From contig JADJPF010000029.1 in the NCBI GenBank assembly GCA_016713405.1, positions 7,041 through 71,040 of the forward strand: 64,000 bases of DNA, written 5' to 3'. Below the pieces are notes generated by a model that saw only the letters and a list, made by a program, of their open reading frames with translations, was not told the origin of the DNA and made no database searches. Shown here piece by piece: positions 46,464 to 57,263 of this stretch. Each line of letters starts with the position of its first letter. Positions within the stretch are counted from its first letter, which is position 1. Both the position numbers and the translations under genes were made by a program. Origin of the DNA: Blastocatellia bacterium. GTDB lineage: Bacteria > Acidobacteriota > Blastocatellia > Chloracidobacteriales > JADJPF01.

Positions 46464-48473
46464 TTATTTCTCAACTTCTTTTAATTCAGTTAAATAAGTT
46501 GTTCCTACTGTGTTTAATTCTACTAGAGTAGACATTTCTTTAGTGATAGCTTCACGATCAGCAAAAAGTTCCCAAACTGTAGTATTGCTTGGTTCAACTA
46601 TTTTGCTATTTATACGGCTAATATATCTAAACCTATCTATTGGGCTAGGATGGGTATCATCTTCTGAAGTTTTTTCAGCTATTATTTTATTAACTTGTTC
46701 GTTTAAGTCTTGCTCTGAGTCTAATGTAGCTTTTAAGTCATAAAGATTAGATAAACTTCTTTTAGTTGCTAAAGCATTATCAATTTCTTGGTTTGCTAAA
46801 TGAGAAAATTCCACTTCACAACGAATTACATGACGAAGCCCTGTTTCAAAGGCTTGAGGGCTATAATTAAGTGCTGCAATACGGTCAGCTAAAACTTCTT
46901 GCAATCTAGTTGCTCCAAAACTAATACGACGGAAGATAAAATCATAGACTTGTAAAAATAGGTAAGCAATATTCCACCAAACTGCTTGACCATTTAGCGC
47001 GATGGCTACAACAAATTTAGTCATATCTTGCCTAACTCTTAACGCAATATCTCCGCCAGCCGTATCTCGATTAGAAAAATGTCCATATTCATGAGCTAGC
47101 ACAGCACGAAAAGCATTTAAGTCAAAACCGTTTAATATACCTATTCCTAAAATTAGAACTCTTTTAGCTTTATCCTGTGATTTTTCTCTAAAGCTTCCTT
47201 TTTCATAAACAGCTATGTCAGTTCCTGGAGTAACACGAATTTCATCAATAGGTCTAGTCCCAAGCGTTTTAGCTACTTCGCGGGTAAGTTCCCAAAGTTT
47301 AGGGGCTTCGTCTTGCTTAAGTTCTCTACCTGGATCATTAGAATCTATTTTTATAAAAAAAGAACGTACCATAGCAATAACTGTCATTAACCCAGCTAAT
47401 GCAATAAATAAAAATAATTTAATTGGAATAGTTCCAATCCATAAGAAGAAATATAAAATTGAACCAACAATTGTTATTACCAAAAACATTACTACAGGCA
47501 TAGAAAGATAATAATAAATACTGCTAATATTTATTAGCATTCGGTAATATTTTCTTAAGGAAAGTTCTTTTGGGCTAGCTGCAAGATTTGGGTCGGCTGT
47601 TTCAATAAATTGTAAGTTTAATCTAGAAAATACTTTACCTAATATAAACAGCAAAACTAGTCCTGCTATCCAGGCTATCACTAAATAAATTGCATAATAA
47701 AAATAAGAAGAAAATCCAAGGTTATTTGTATTACCAACAGATACGCTAGTGGCTTCATTAATTAGAGCTAATATTCTTTCTACTTCTTTTGCTTCTAAAC
47801 CTAGCTCCTGAGCCTTTCTTATCTCTTTTTTTGCATTTACCCAATCAGCTTTTGTGAAAGAACAAATAGCCATAAAGTAATGGCTAGGCATTAAATCAGA
47901 ATGTTTATCAATTAATTTGCGGCTTGACTCGCATAAAAAATAATTATTTTCTAAATTAAATGCTAGTTGTGCGACTAATAAAGTGTAACTTGGATCATTA
48001 CCAGTGTATTTTCTTTCTGCTTGCTGAGCTAAAGAAAAGGCACGTGATAAATCCTTATTTGGAGTTTGTTGGTTTTCGCCAGAAAAAGCTAGTGCTTGAG
48101 CTAGGGAAATAAGATTTTCAGGAGAAGATTTTTCCTTTACAGCTTGTTCTAGCAGTTCTAAAGCCTCTTTACGCTTCCCTAAACTTAAATAACTTGAACC
48201 TAACCGCCTCATTGCAGCATCAAATTTAGGAGATTTAACTAAAACTTTTTCATATAACTGTGCAGCCGTCTGATAATCATCTTTATCTAGTGCTTCTGTT
48301 GCTTTTTTCCAAATATTGATTAGGTCAGGAGTTTTTAATTCTTGCCAAATAATTTCTTCTTTAGCCATATCACGCGAAGGTTTATCTAATTTTTCAGTAT
48401 TTTCATTTGTTTGTGAATAGATAATAAAGGGGAAAACCAAGAAAATTATTATTAAGAAAAACCGTTTTTTCAT
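46464..48473 (-). CDS. M48-family metallopeptidase with TPR and membrane segments
   Basis: A 669-residue secreted or membrane-anchored peptidase. A signal peptide (MKKRFFLIIIFLVFPFIIYS) is followed by TPR-like repeats (ATEALDKDDYQTAAQLYEKVL, RKEALELLEQAVKEK) and membrane segments around residues 255-275 and 320-365. The catalytic HEYGH (461-465) with the third ligand acidic residue downstream (LADRIAALNYS) defines M48 (Ste24/HtpX-like). Members degrade membrane or secreted proteins in quality control. GGAG precedes the ATG. It lies alone between the tRNA-Leu and the divergent prolyl oligopeptidase. Confidence 0.92.
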   Translation of the reverse strand: MKKRFFLIIIFLVFPFIIYSQTNENTEKLDKPSRDMAKEEIIWQELKTPDLINIWKKATEALDKDDYQTAAQLYEKVLVKSPKFDAAMRRLGSSYLSLGKRKEALELLEQAVKEKSSPENLISLAQALAFSGENQQTPNKDLSRAFSLAQQAERKYTGNDPSYTLLVAQLAFNLENNYFLCESSRKLIDKHSDLMPSHYFMAICSFTKADWVNAKKEIRKAQELGLEAKEVERILALINEATSVSVGNTNNLGFSSYFYYAIYLVIAWIAGLVLLFILGKVFSRLNLQFIETADPNLAASPKELSLRKYYRMLINISSIYYYLSMPVVMFLVITIVGSILYFFLWIGTIPIKLFLFIALAGLMTVIAMVRSFFIKIDSNDPGRELKQDEAPKLWELTREVAKTLGTRPIDEIRVTPGTDIAVYEKGSFREKSQDKAKRVLILGIGILNGFDLNAFRAVLAHEYGHFSNRDTAGGDIALRVRQDMTKFVVAIALNGQAVWWNIAYLFLQVYDFIFRRISFGATRLQEVLADRIAALNYSPQAFETGLRHVIRCEVEFSHLANQEIDNALATKRSLSNLYDLKATLDSEQDLNEQVNKIIAEKTSEDDTHPSPIDRFRYISRINSKIVEPSNTTVWELFADREAITKEMSTLVELNTVGTTYLTELKEVEK

Positions 48474-48801
48474 GCCTATTCTCCTAAGTAATTTAAGTAG
48501 TTAAGGATTTTTCTAATTAGGAATAAACAGCTTAGGGCAAACGCTAGTTATAGTAATAAAGTATTGGGATAAAAGCTATAGATTTTATATAAATTATTTT
48601 TTAATTAGTAAATTATAGTTAATTCATTAAATAAGGTAGAAATAAAATAAAAAAAAATTTTTTATTATCCAGCAATCTTTCTAAAATCTCTTTAAGTGCC
48701 TTGGCAGCCTTGAAATAACATGTCATCATCTATTGATAAATAAAAAATAAAGTCGCTCCGCTTTAGTAAAAAATTTTTTATATTTTGGAGATATTAAAGG
48801 C
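48474..48801. other. Intergenic region between divergent peptidase genes
   Basis: About 330 AT-rich bases that should carry the promoters of both flanking genes. TTGGAGATATT before 48802 is the downstream ribosome binding site. No other feature seen. Confidence 0.4.
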
Positions 48802-50937
48802 ATGAGAAAAATTTTACTTTCAGCTTTTAGCCTAATATTAGTTTTGGCTATATTTTTTCAATCTTTTGCACAGGGGATAAAGTTGCAATATCCAAAAACT
48901 GCTAAAATTGATCATACAGACACTTACTTTGGAAATGCTGTAAAAGATCCTTATAGGTGGTTGGAAGATGATAATTCACCAGAAACTGCTAAATGGGTGA
49001 CAGAACAAAATAAAGTAACTTTTGATTATTTAGAAAAAATTCCTTATCGACAAAAAGTTAAGGAAAGATTAGAAAAAGTTTTTAATTATCCTAAATACTC
49101 TTCACCCTTTCGCAGAGGGGATAATTACTTTTTCTTTAAGAATGATGGGTTGCAAAATCAAAGTGTAGCCTATATACAAAAAGGTTTAGATGGTAAGGCA
49201 GAAATGTTACTTGACCCTAATACTTTTTCTTCTGATGGCACTTCTCGCTTGGGTGCTTTTGGTGTCTCTAAAGATGGTAAATATTTAGCTTATGGTATTT
49301 CTGAAGGTGGCTCAGATTGGCAAACCTATTATGTAATGGATGTTGCTACTAAGAAATTGCTTGTAGATAAAATTGAGTGGGTGAAAGTGTCAGGACTTTC
49401 TTGGCAAGGTCATGGATTTTATTATAGTCGTTATGACGCGCCGCCAGATGGTAAAAAACTATCTTCCAAGAATGAATATCATAAAGTTTATTATCATAAA
49501 GTTGGAACACCTCAATCAGAAGATGAACTAATTTATTCTGATAAAGATAATCCTCAAAGATTTCATTTTGCTGGAACTACAGAAGATGAGAATTTTTTAG
49601 TTTTAAGTATTAGTGATCGTGGAAAAGGTAAAAGAGGAGATGCTCTGTTTTTCCGTGATGTAACCAAAGGTGAGAAAAACTTTACTCCAATAATTGGAGA
49701 AGTTGGAGATGATTCTTTTGATTTTATTGATAATGTTGGAGATAAGTTTTTAATTCTTACAAATAAGAATGCTCCTAATAATCGACTAATTCTTTTTGAT
49801 CCAAAAAATCCTGATGAAAAAAATTGGAAAGACATTTTACCTAATCGAGAAGAACCTTTAAGTTCTGTTACAACATCGGGTGGAAAAATCTTTGCTACTT
49901 ACCTTAAAGATGTCACCTCTAGGGTTTATGTTTATGACTTAAATGGGAAACTAGAAAATGAAGTAGAACTTCCTGCGCTTGGTACAGTTGGCGGTTTTGG
50001 TGGTGAGCGAGAAGATAAATTTGTATTTTATACTTTTACTTCTTTTACTTTTGCTCCAACTATTTACCGCTATGACATAGAAAGCAAAAAATCTACACTT
50101 TTCCGCGCACCAGAAATTGACTTTAAGGCTACAGATTATGAAACTAAGCAAGTTTTTTATCCTAGCAAAGATGGTACAAAAGTACCTATGTTTATTATTC
50201 ATAAAAAAGGGTTAAAATTTGATGGTAGTAACCAAGTGCTTTTATATGGATATGGTGGATTTAGCGTAAATTTATTGCCAAGCTTTAACCCGCTTCTAAT
50301 ACCTATTTTTGAACAAGGTGGAGTTTATGCAATAGCTAATCTACGTGGCGGAAATGAATATGGGGAAAAATGGCATGAAGCAGGGCGCAAGCTAAATAAG
50401 CAAAACGTTTTTGATGATTTTATTTCTGCTGGTGAGTATTTAATTAAAGAAAAATATACTTCGCCAGAAAAATTAGCTATCCAAGGTGGTTCAAATGGCG
50501 GGTTACTTGTTGGTGCTGTGATTAATCAAAGACCAGAATTATTTAAGGTTGCTATTCCTCAAGTTGGTGTGATGGATATGCTACGTTTTCAAAAATTTAC
50601 TATTGGCTGGAATTGGATTCCTGAATATGGATCTAGCGAACAAGATGAAGCAAACTTTAAAAATCTCTATCGCTATTCTCCACTTCATAACATTAAAGAA
50701 ACTAAATATCCTGCAACGCTTGTAACTACAGCAGATCATGATGATCGGGTTGTTCCAGCACACTCATTTAAGTATGCTGCAACTTTACAAGAAAAACATC
50801 GTGGTGATAATCCTGTTTTAATTCGTATTAATGTTAATTCTGGACACGGTGCAAGTAGCACTTCTAAACGTATTGAAGAAACAGCCGACATCTATTCTTT
50901 TATCTTCTATAATTTAGGCGTAACACCTAATTACTAA
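48802..50937 (+). CDS. Secreted prolyl oligopeptidase (S9A)
   Basis: A 711-residue serine peptidase of clan SC, family S9A, cutting after proline in short peptides. A signal peptide (MRKILLSAFSLILVLAIFFQSFA) sends it out of the cytoplasm. The gating beta-propeller is followed by the hydrolase domain: nucleophile Ser564 in GGSNGGLLV (562-570), Asp648 in TTADHDDRVV, His682 in NSGHGAS. YGYGGFSVN and LRGGNEYGEKWHEAG are further S9A motifs. Full length and intact. It converges on a glycosyltransferase gene, with a terminator between. Confidence 0.95.
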   Translation: MRKILLSAFSLILVLAIFFQSFAQGIKLQYPKTAKIDHTDTYFGNAVKDPYRWLEDDNSPETAKWVTEQNKVTFDYLEKIPYRQKVKERLEKVFNYPKYSSPFRRGDNYFFFKNDGLQNQSVAYIQKGLDGKAEMLLDPNTFSSDGTSRLGAFGVSKDGKYLAYGISEGGSDWQTYYVMDVATKKLLVDKIEWVKVSGLSWQGHGFYYSRYDAPPDGKKLSSKNEYHKVYYHKVGTPQSEDELIYSDKDNPQRFHFAGTTEDENFLVLSISDRGKGKRGDALFFRDVTKGEKNFTPIIGEVGDDSFDFIDNVGDKFLILTNKNAPNNRLILFDPKNPDEKNWKDILPNREEPLSSVTTSGGKIFATYLKDVTSRVYVYDLNGKLENEVELPALGTVGGFGGEREDKFVFYTFTSFTFAPTIYRYDIESKKSTLFRAPEIDFKATDYETKQVFYPSKDGTKVPMFIIHKKGLKFDGSNQVLLYGYGGFSVNLLPSFNPLLIPIFEQGGVYAIANLRGGNEYGEKWHEAGRKLNKQNVFDDFISAGEYLIKEKYTSPEKLAIQGGSNGGLLVGAVINQRPELFKVAIPQVGVMDMLRFQKFTIGWNWIPEYGSSEQDEANFKNLYRYSPLHNIKETKYPATLVTTADHDDRVVPAHSFKYAATLQEKHRGDNPVLIRINVNSGHGASSTSKRIEETADIYSFIFYNLGVTPNY

Positions 50938-50951
50938 ACTAATTGCCAAAT

Positions 50952-50985
50952 ATTTTGGGAGGAGCAAATTTGCTTCTCTCAAAAT
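50952..50985. terminator. 34-base interrupted palindrome
   Basis: ATTTTGGGAGGAGCAAA at 50952-50968 is followed directly by its near-complement TTTGCTTCTCTCAAAAT (50969-50985), with three G-T mismatches. It lies between the stop codons of the prolyl oligopeptidase and the convergent glycosyltransferase. Confidence 0.7.
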
Positions 50986-51002
50986 TTCCTTAAAATAAGC
51001 TC

Positions 51003-52136
51003 TCAAAATAAACTATCTAATCTCATAAAAGCATCATTATTTAAAGCTTTATAATAATTTGGTACTGTATAACCAAATGGGCCAAAGATTATTTGACCTA
51101 TAGAAAAAATATCCAGTAAAAAACAACCTAACCATAAACTATTGCGAAGTTTTAAGTTATCAAGAGTTAATAGAAAGGGATATAAAGTTATTAAATACCA
51201 AGGTTGTGCTTGGGATACGGTTTTTAGAAAAACTAAAAAAATAAGAGGTGTAATAATTTCTACTAATCTTTCTGGTTTTGGAAATCTATATGCAATAAGT
51301 ATAGCTAGCAAGCTATAAGTAGTTATTTGATTTGAAAATATCATCCAATTAGGTAGCCATAAAGACATATCCTTGTCAAAAAAATTAAAGAAATATGGAT
51401 TAAAGCGCAGTGCAAGAGATTGGAGTATTAATTGAAAAGGATTAGTAATAAAAAATAAAGAAAGAGTGGGAATAAAAGCTAGTAAGAAAAAAAGGCCACG
51501 TTTTATTAAAGTTTTTATTTCTTTTTCTTCTTTAAGTAAGAAATAAGGAAGTAGAAACATAGCAGTTAATTTTACTTGAATACCTAAACCTAGAATCAAA
51601 TATGCTAAATTTTTCCTTGAGTTATTAGCAAAAAAAAGTAATGCTAAAAATATAAATATATTTTGTAGAGGCTCAAATTGACCTTCATGAGAAACCCACC
51701 AAATAGATATAGGTGATGCCCAATAAGCAAAAGATAACAACCAATTATTAGTTAATTTTTTAACTAATAAAGTATTAAAAAACTCAATAATTGTTAGTGC
51801 AAATTTTATACAAAAAAGACTTGGATAAATATAAGTTACTATTTGATCAAAAACTAATGCCAAAATAGGGTAGTTAAAGGGCAAATGGTTCCAAGCAACA
51901 AACTTTAATTGTGGATAAAAAGCAATTAGGTTTTGATTAATAGCTGAATAACCATGCTTATTTATAACTAATCCCCAACTAATATGGCGAAGCGTATCAC
52001 CTGTGTTTATAGTTGTTTGACAACAATAATAAAAACGTAATATTGCAACTACAATACACCCTAACACAATTACATATTTATTACTAAAAAAAGAGGTTAG
52101 AGATTTTGTTTTTAAAGTAGAAGAGTTTTTTTCCAT
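51003..52136 (-). CDS. GT-C type membrane glycosyltransferase (GT87-like)
   Basis: A 377-residue protein with about ten transmembrane segments. The first loop has INTGDTLRHISWGLVINKHGY, an acidic motif that is typical of lipid-phosphate sugar-dependent (GT-C) mannosyl- or glucosyltransferases, and a later TVSQAQPWYLITLYPFLLTL with PWY resembles the DUF2029/GT87 family. It would act on the periplasmic face, transferring a sugar from a polyprenyl donor. No other envelope-sugar genes lie nearby. The assignment is from topology and motifs; confidence in the exact family is moderate. Confidence 0.75.
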   Translation of the reverse strand: MEKNSSTLKTKSLTSFFSNKYVIVLGCIVVAILRFYYCCQTTINTGDTLRHISWGLVINKHGYSAINQNLIAFYPQLKFVAWNHLPFNYPILALVFDQIVTYIYPSLFCIKFALTIIEFFNTLLVKKLTNNWLLSFAYWASPISIWWVSHEGQFEPLQNIFIFLALLFFANNSRKNLAYLILGLGIQVKLTAMFLLPYFLLKEEKEIKTLIKRGLFFLLAFIPTLSLFFITNPFQLILQSLALRFNPYFFNFFDKDMSLWLPNWMIFSNQITTYSLLAILIAYRFPKPERLVEIITPLIFLVFLKTVSQAQPWYLITLYPFLLTLDNLKLRNSLWLGCFLLDIFSIGQIIFGPFGYTVPNYYKALNNDAFMRLDSLF

Positions 52137-52244
52137 GGATTTAATTATTGGTTTTTAATGTAGGAAATTCTTTGCATTTTACAGGTTATAATTAAATCTG
52201 AAAACTTAAAAATTTCCTACATTGTTCTTAGAAAAAGTGAAAAC

Positions 52245-53661
52245 CTAGCCTTTAATAGTCATTAAAGGGCTAAGACGAGCAACACGCCGAGCAATGCTAG
52301 CTTGCTCAACCGTGTTTACTACAGGAGTTATTGCTTTATAAGCAGTCGGGGACTCTTCCTTAAGTCTATCTTGGTATTTTGCCATTATATCTTGTCGTAG
52401 TTTTACTTCTATATCATTAGGATCAATAGGCGTTACAACTTTAAGAGGTGCTACAACACTTTTGTAAGTTTCTTGATCCATATTTCGTGCTTGACCCCTT
52501 GCCACTACACGACCAGCACCATAACAAGCACTTGATAAAGCTGTTATGTTTCCCTGACCAGCCATTAAATAGCTTGAATCACCCATAGAGCCAGGAATTA
52601 TTACTGGATGACCTGTATAACAAAATGGGCTATTTATCGATGGTTCAACACCTAAAGCCGGACAAGCACCTTTGCGATGTAAATAATTTCCTTTTGAAGG
52701 TTCATCTTCCCAAATCAAATTATGAGGTGCATCATAAATTAATTTAGCTGAAACCTTGCGACCCAGTATTTGAGAAAAGGCAGCAATTACCATTAAGCCT
52801 AAAAAAAGACGATTAGCAAAAGCAAAATTAGCAGCATTTTTCATTGCATCCAGATAATTTATAGCTATATTTTTATGTCGCCCTTCGATTGGCAAAGGAT
52901 AAAATCCATGTTCAGGATGAGCCATTGATTTTGGAAAAATTTCTTTAGCGCGATCTCGAAAATGTCCCCCTACTAAATGACCCAAACCTACAGAACCTGA
53001 ATGCACCATAATAGTAATTTGACTAGGTTTTACTCCCCAAATATGAGCCGTAGCACCATCAAAAACTTCTGCTATAGATTGAATTTCTACAAAATGATTT
53101 CCACCACCAATTGAGCCTATTTGACTATCATAACCAGCCGTCGCATTTGCTGACTGAATAAAATCATCAAAAGCAAAAGTATTTTTTGCTTCTAAGACTC
53201 CTTGGAAATGGACAAAGTTAAGATCCTGCATCTGTTGTTGTGCGTCATAATAATTCCATAAACCAACATTAGCATTATCTTTAGAGGTTTCTTGTAGTCC
53301 CCACAAGCCTTCTTTAAGCAATGCTTGGCGTTGACGAGATGACAAGGTAGTTGACGCTTGCCTTGAAAGAAAATTGCTCGAAGTTGTTTTTCAACCTGTT
53401 TTCATTAGCTAATAACTCATCTTGTGTTAAATCAGTTACTGAAAGACGCATTCCACAACAAATGTCATTTCCAATAGCTTGAGGAATAACAAAACCTTGG
53501 GCATCAACTACCGTTCCAACAGGTATTCCAGACCCTTTATGAAAATCTGGAGTTAGAATAAAAGACAATAAGATTAGGTGTGATTTTTTAATCACCTTAA
53601 TCAAGGGTTTTAAGTGGTTATTAGCAGCCGACCAAAAAAGGATAGTTTATTTATTTGACAT
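52245..53661 (-). pseudogene. rtcB: RtcB-family RNA ligase, frameshifted
   Basis: RtcB joins RNA 3'-phosphate to 5'-OH ends with GTP and manganese. With an in-frame TAA at codon 5 (53647-53649) and one frame change near 53340, the gene reads MSNK, then TILFWSAANNHLKPLIK, LTPDFHKGSGIPVGTV, QAIGNDICCGMRLSV (metal-site cysteine) and LVISSRQRQALLKEG, and runs on to GRHKNIAINYLDAM. Where RtcB proteins carry the guanylylated histidine, HGAGR, this one has SACYGAGR, that is Tyr for His (TAT codon). This substitution would abolish ligation if real. It is the first gene of the heavily damaged right-hand region and points away from the HD-domain gene at 53711. Confidence 0.8.
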
Positions 53662-53710
53662 TGGCAAGAAATTTGATAGCTTTTACCAAAAAATTTTTAT
53701 TAAGGTGTTT

Positions 53711-54445
53711 ATGGCAAAAATAGGAACATATAAATGGGCAAAAGAAACTAAAGGTAAGCTGAGTTTTTAAAAAACTTGGACTAACTGCTAAAGATATAAA
53801 AAAGCTTGACTTAAAAGATATTGAAGTTTCACAAACAGACGTTGTTAAAGCATCAGAAGAATTTTGTCGCTCAGTTTCATCTGTTATGCTAGTTAATCAT
53901 TGTTTGCGAACTTATACTTGGGGAGCATTGCTAGCTTTAAGAGATGGCATAAATTACAACAGAGAAGTTTTTATATAGCTGCCTTTGCTTCATGACATAG
54001 CTTAACGGAAAATATTGGCAAAAGACCCACTAACAGAGTGTTTTGCTGTAGAAGGTTCAAAAATTGCTGAAGATTTTTGGCTAAACAAGCCTTGTCGGAC
54101 AATTTACGCCACAAAGTTACAGAAGCCATTAGCCTTCATCTAAACATTACTGTGGGGCTAGAATTTGGTGCAGAAGCTCATCTTTTGCACGAAGGCGCGG
54201 CCTTTGATGTTATTGGTAATAGATTTGACGAGCTAGACAAAGAAACTATTGAAAAGTTGTGTTGCTTTATCCTCGTCCTAATTTTAAGTCTGAAATTGCA
54301 GCTTTACTTAGTCGTCAAGCGGAAATTAGACCAAAAATCACGCACAGGATTTTTTGTTAAATATCTGCAATTTAATCAACGAGTTAAACAAGCACCTTTT
54401 TCAAGAATAGTTAAAAACTATCTTCAGTTAATTTTTGAGGCTTAG
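53711..54445 (+). pseudogene. HD-domain phosphohydrolase-like gene, multiple frameshifts
   Basis: A broken gene that pieces together across at least four frame changes: MAKIGTYKWAKETKGKLS, then GLTAKDIKKLDLKDIEVSQ, VNHCLRTYTWGALLALRDGI, AAFASSLHDIALTENI (the HD pair), LRHKVTEAISLHLNIT, EFGAEAHLLHEGAAFDVIG and PRPNFKSEIAALLSRQ. It resembles HD-domain proteins of about 200-240 residues related to cyanamide hydratase-like hydrolases. The start ATG at 53711 has AAGG upstream; the 50-base gap to rtcB carries divergent promoters. The end overlaps the kinase gene on the other strand by about 35 bases. Motifs are intact, so the damage may be technical. Confidence 0.7.
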
Positions 54446-57160
54446 TTTTAGCTCTAAGTGTATTTATTTGTTCTAAAATAATGTTATGGCGAGATTTATT
54501 TCCTGTTTGCTGATAAAGCATTAAGGCTCGCTCAAAGTAATTAAGTGCTCGCAATGTAATCATTGCGGCTTTGTTGAAAATGTCCAGCAGCAACCAACAC
54601 ACGAGCAAGTAAAATTGCTTCCCCAAGTTTTTGTGCAAGCCTAACAGCAAGTTCCATCGATTCTTCAGCCTGTGCAACTGTGTCATATATTTTTAAATCA
54701 ACAAACAAAATTAAATAATCACAATAATTAGAAGCTAATATTTATTGTCTTCTGTTAAGTTTGTAGCTGAATCTAACAGATTTTCAATTGAGGAAGCTTT
54801 TCTGTTAACTCTTGAGCTTTTAAGTTGCTGTTTAGCTAAATTTACTTCACCTGCACGCCGGGCGCGGTTAGCTGCAATGCTGCGATGACAAAAGGCTTGT
54901 TCTATATCTTTGGCTAACTCAAATTGTCTAGCTGCAAAAGCATTTAAGCTTTGTTCCTGCGAGGATTCAGACAAAATTTCTGCTGCAATTTTTATGTTGG
55001 TTTTTACGCTCTATATCAGACCATTTTTCATAAAGCACTTGATAAAAGTACATATTGAGTAAAACTGTAATAGTCGTCTTCTGTTGAACCCCCTTCAGGG
55101 ATACGAGCCTCTTTTATTAGCCCATAACGCAAACAATCATCCAGGATTTTTAAGAGCGTGTCTTCATCTAGTCAACAAATTTTCTTAAAACTTCAAACCC
55201 AAAAGTTTCTCCTAAATACTAGCTTTTTCCAGAACTTGACGCTTTTCTACAGGCAAAAAGCTTAAGCGTGCTTCAATCAATCGTGCTACGGTTTCAGGTA
55301 CTTTAATAGTCATCAAGCTATTTGTAATCCATTGTTGACCATCCCAGCTAATTTGGCTTTCTGAGAGCATTAAACGTAGCAAATTTGTTAAATAAAATGG
55401 GTTTCCTTCAGTTGCTGTTACTAGTTTAGTTATAGCTTCGTCTGAAATAACAATGGGTGAAAAAATCTTTTCTATTAGTTGTCGAACATCGCTAGCGGCT
55501 AGCGGCCTATTAGGGCTAATCTTTGTAATTGACGCTGATTTGACATTCTATCTAACCAATTAGCTACCATATTTTCTGGACGTGCTAGCTCTTGGCTGAG
55601 CAGTGAAAAGAAAAAGTATTTGCTTATAGGTTGCTATACTTGTTAAATATATTAAAAATTAAGGTTAGCTTCGTCAGCTAAATGCAGGTCGTCCAAAGCA
55701 ATTACTATTGGCTGTTTTGTGATAGCTGCAAAAAAACTTGTGCTAGCAGTTCAGAAGATTTTCTGAGCGATTTTCTACTTTAGGCTGAAATAGCGCGGCT
55801 GTTGGCATTTAGACGAAATCTCTAAAATTTCTTCTTGCACATTTGCTGCAATTGAACCAAAAATTTCTTGGAATTTACTTATATCTGATAATAGTTCTTG
55901 TAAATAAGGTTTTATATTTAGAAGTGACCAAGAGGCGTTACATTGTTGGTAAATTGACCACAAAAGCAAAGAGTTCCTGTTTCTTGAAACTCTTTATAAG
56001 TTGACTTAAAAGTTGTGATTTACCAATTCCTGCATCACCGGCAATTAAGAGTGCAATAGCTTTTCCTTCGCTTGCTTGTTCATAAGCTTGACGTAGTTTA
56101 GCACGTTCTCTTTTACGTGCTACAAAATGCTCAAAAAGATAGGGCTTGTTGTGTAGCTTGTTGGAGTTCTGTTTCTGGTGTAGGGCTACTTTTTTATCTA
56201 GTGGTAGGAAATAAACATTCCTACTGTGCGGCGCAAGTTACGTTTGGAGCTTGTTTTAGTGCAGCAGCAAACTCGGTAATTGATTGAAAACGCGCTTGGG
56301 ATCTTTTTCCAACGCTTTCATTACAGCCGCTTCTATAAGTGGAGAAATATCAAAAACAATATGATGAGGTGGCAAAGCTTTAGCATTTTAATTGCTGATA
56401 AATTAGCTGCGTTTTGTTTGGAGTATCAAAAGGGGACGACCTGTTAGCATATGATAAAGAATCGTTCCTAAAGCATAAATATCAGCACGAGCATCTATTT
56501 CAATGCTGCGAAATTGTTCTGGGGCTGTGTAATGTAGTGAGCCAATTAAAGCTCCTGAAGTAATGTTTTTTGTAGTGCGTTCTTTTAATTTAACTAGCCC
56601 AAAATCAATAATTTTAGTTACTGTGTCGTTACCAATTTGAGACAGAAAAATATTAGAAGGTTTTAAGTCTCGATGAATCATTCCCCGACTATGAGCTTGG
56701 GTTAGAGCTTCGCAAACTTCTAAAGTAATTTTTACAGCTTCGTTTTACAGTTATTTTGGTCTCAACTTTTAAGCGTTGGGCTAAAAGTTTGCCCTTCTAA
56801 AAAGCTCCATAACTATATAACAAAGCCCATTACTAGTAGTTGCAAAGTCGTAAACCGCTATAATATTTGGGTGTTTTTATACTTGCAGCAACTAAAGCTT
56901 CACGGCGAAAACGTTCGCGGGCAACATTGCTTGTTAAAAGTTTAGGATTAAGTATTTTTATTGCTACTGGACGTTGCAGTCCTTGTTGCTCAGCACGGTA
57001 AACGCTGCCCATTGAACCATAGGCTAAAAGATTAGTTAATTGGTAAAGTATCATTAATTATTGTAGAAATGGGCAAAGAATAATGTAACTGCTCGCCATC
57101 CGCTGGGCAAATTTCTAAACTATCGTCATAACAACTACGGCATTGCTTACATTCTCTCAT
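54411..57160 (-). pseudogene. Ser/Thr kinase-AAA ATPase-TPR gene, many frameshifts
   Basis: The same plan as the intact gene at 5399. From the ATG at 57160: zinc ribbon MRECKQCRSCYDD ... CPADG, kinase loop LLAYGSMGSVYRAEQQG, VAIKIL, HRDLKPSN (near 56675), IIDFGLVKL, TAPEQF; then Walker A AGDAGIGKSQLL at about 56020-56060, LDDLHLADEA Walker B near 55680, and TPR-like helices (ALNYFERALMLYQQTGNKSR) at the end. At least ten frame changes break it. The zinc-ribbon head matches the kinase at 38770. An ancestral size near 900 residues is implied. Function is lost if the sequence is right. Confidence 0.8.
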
Positions 57161-57263
57161 TCTTTGCTCTTAAGTAATATTTGATAGTGTTTTTGAAGTA
57201 AACTTAATTGTTGGCTATTTTATAACTTATCTAGAGAGGAAAACAAAGTCATAAAATATAAGC

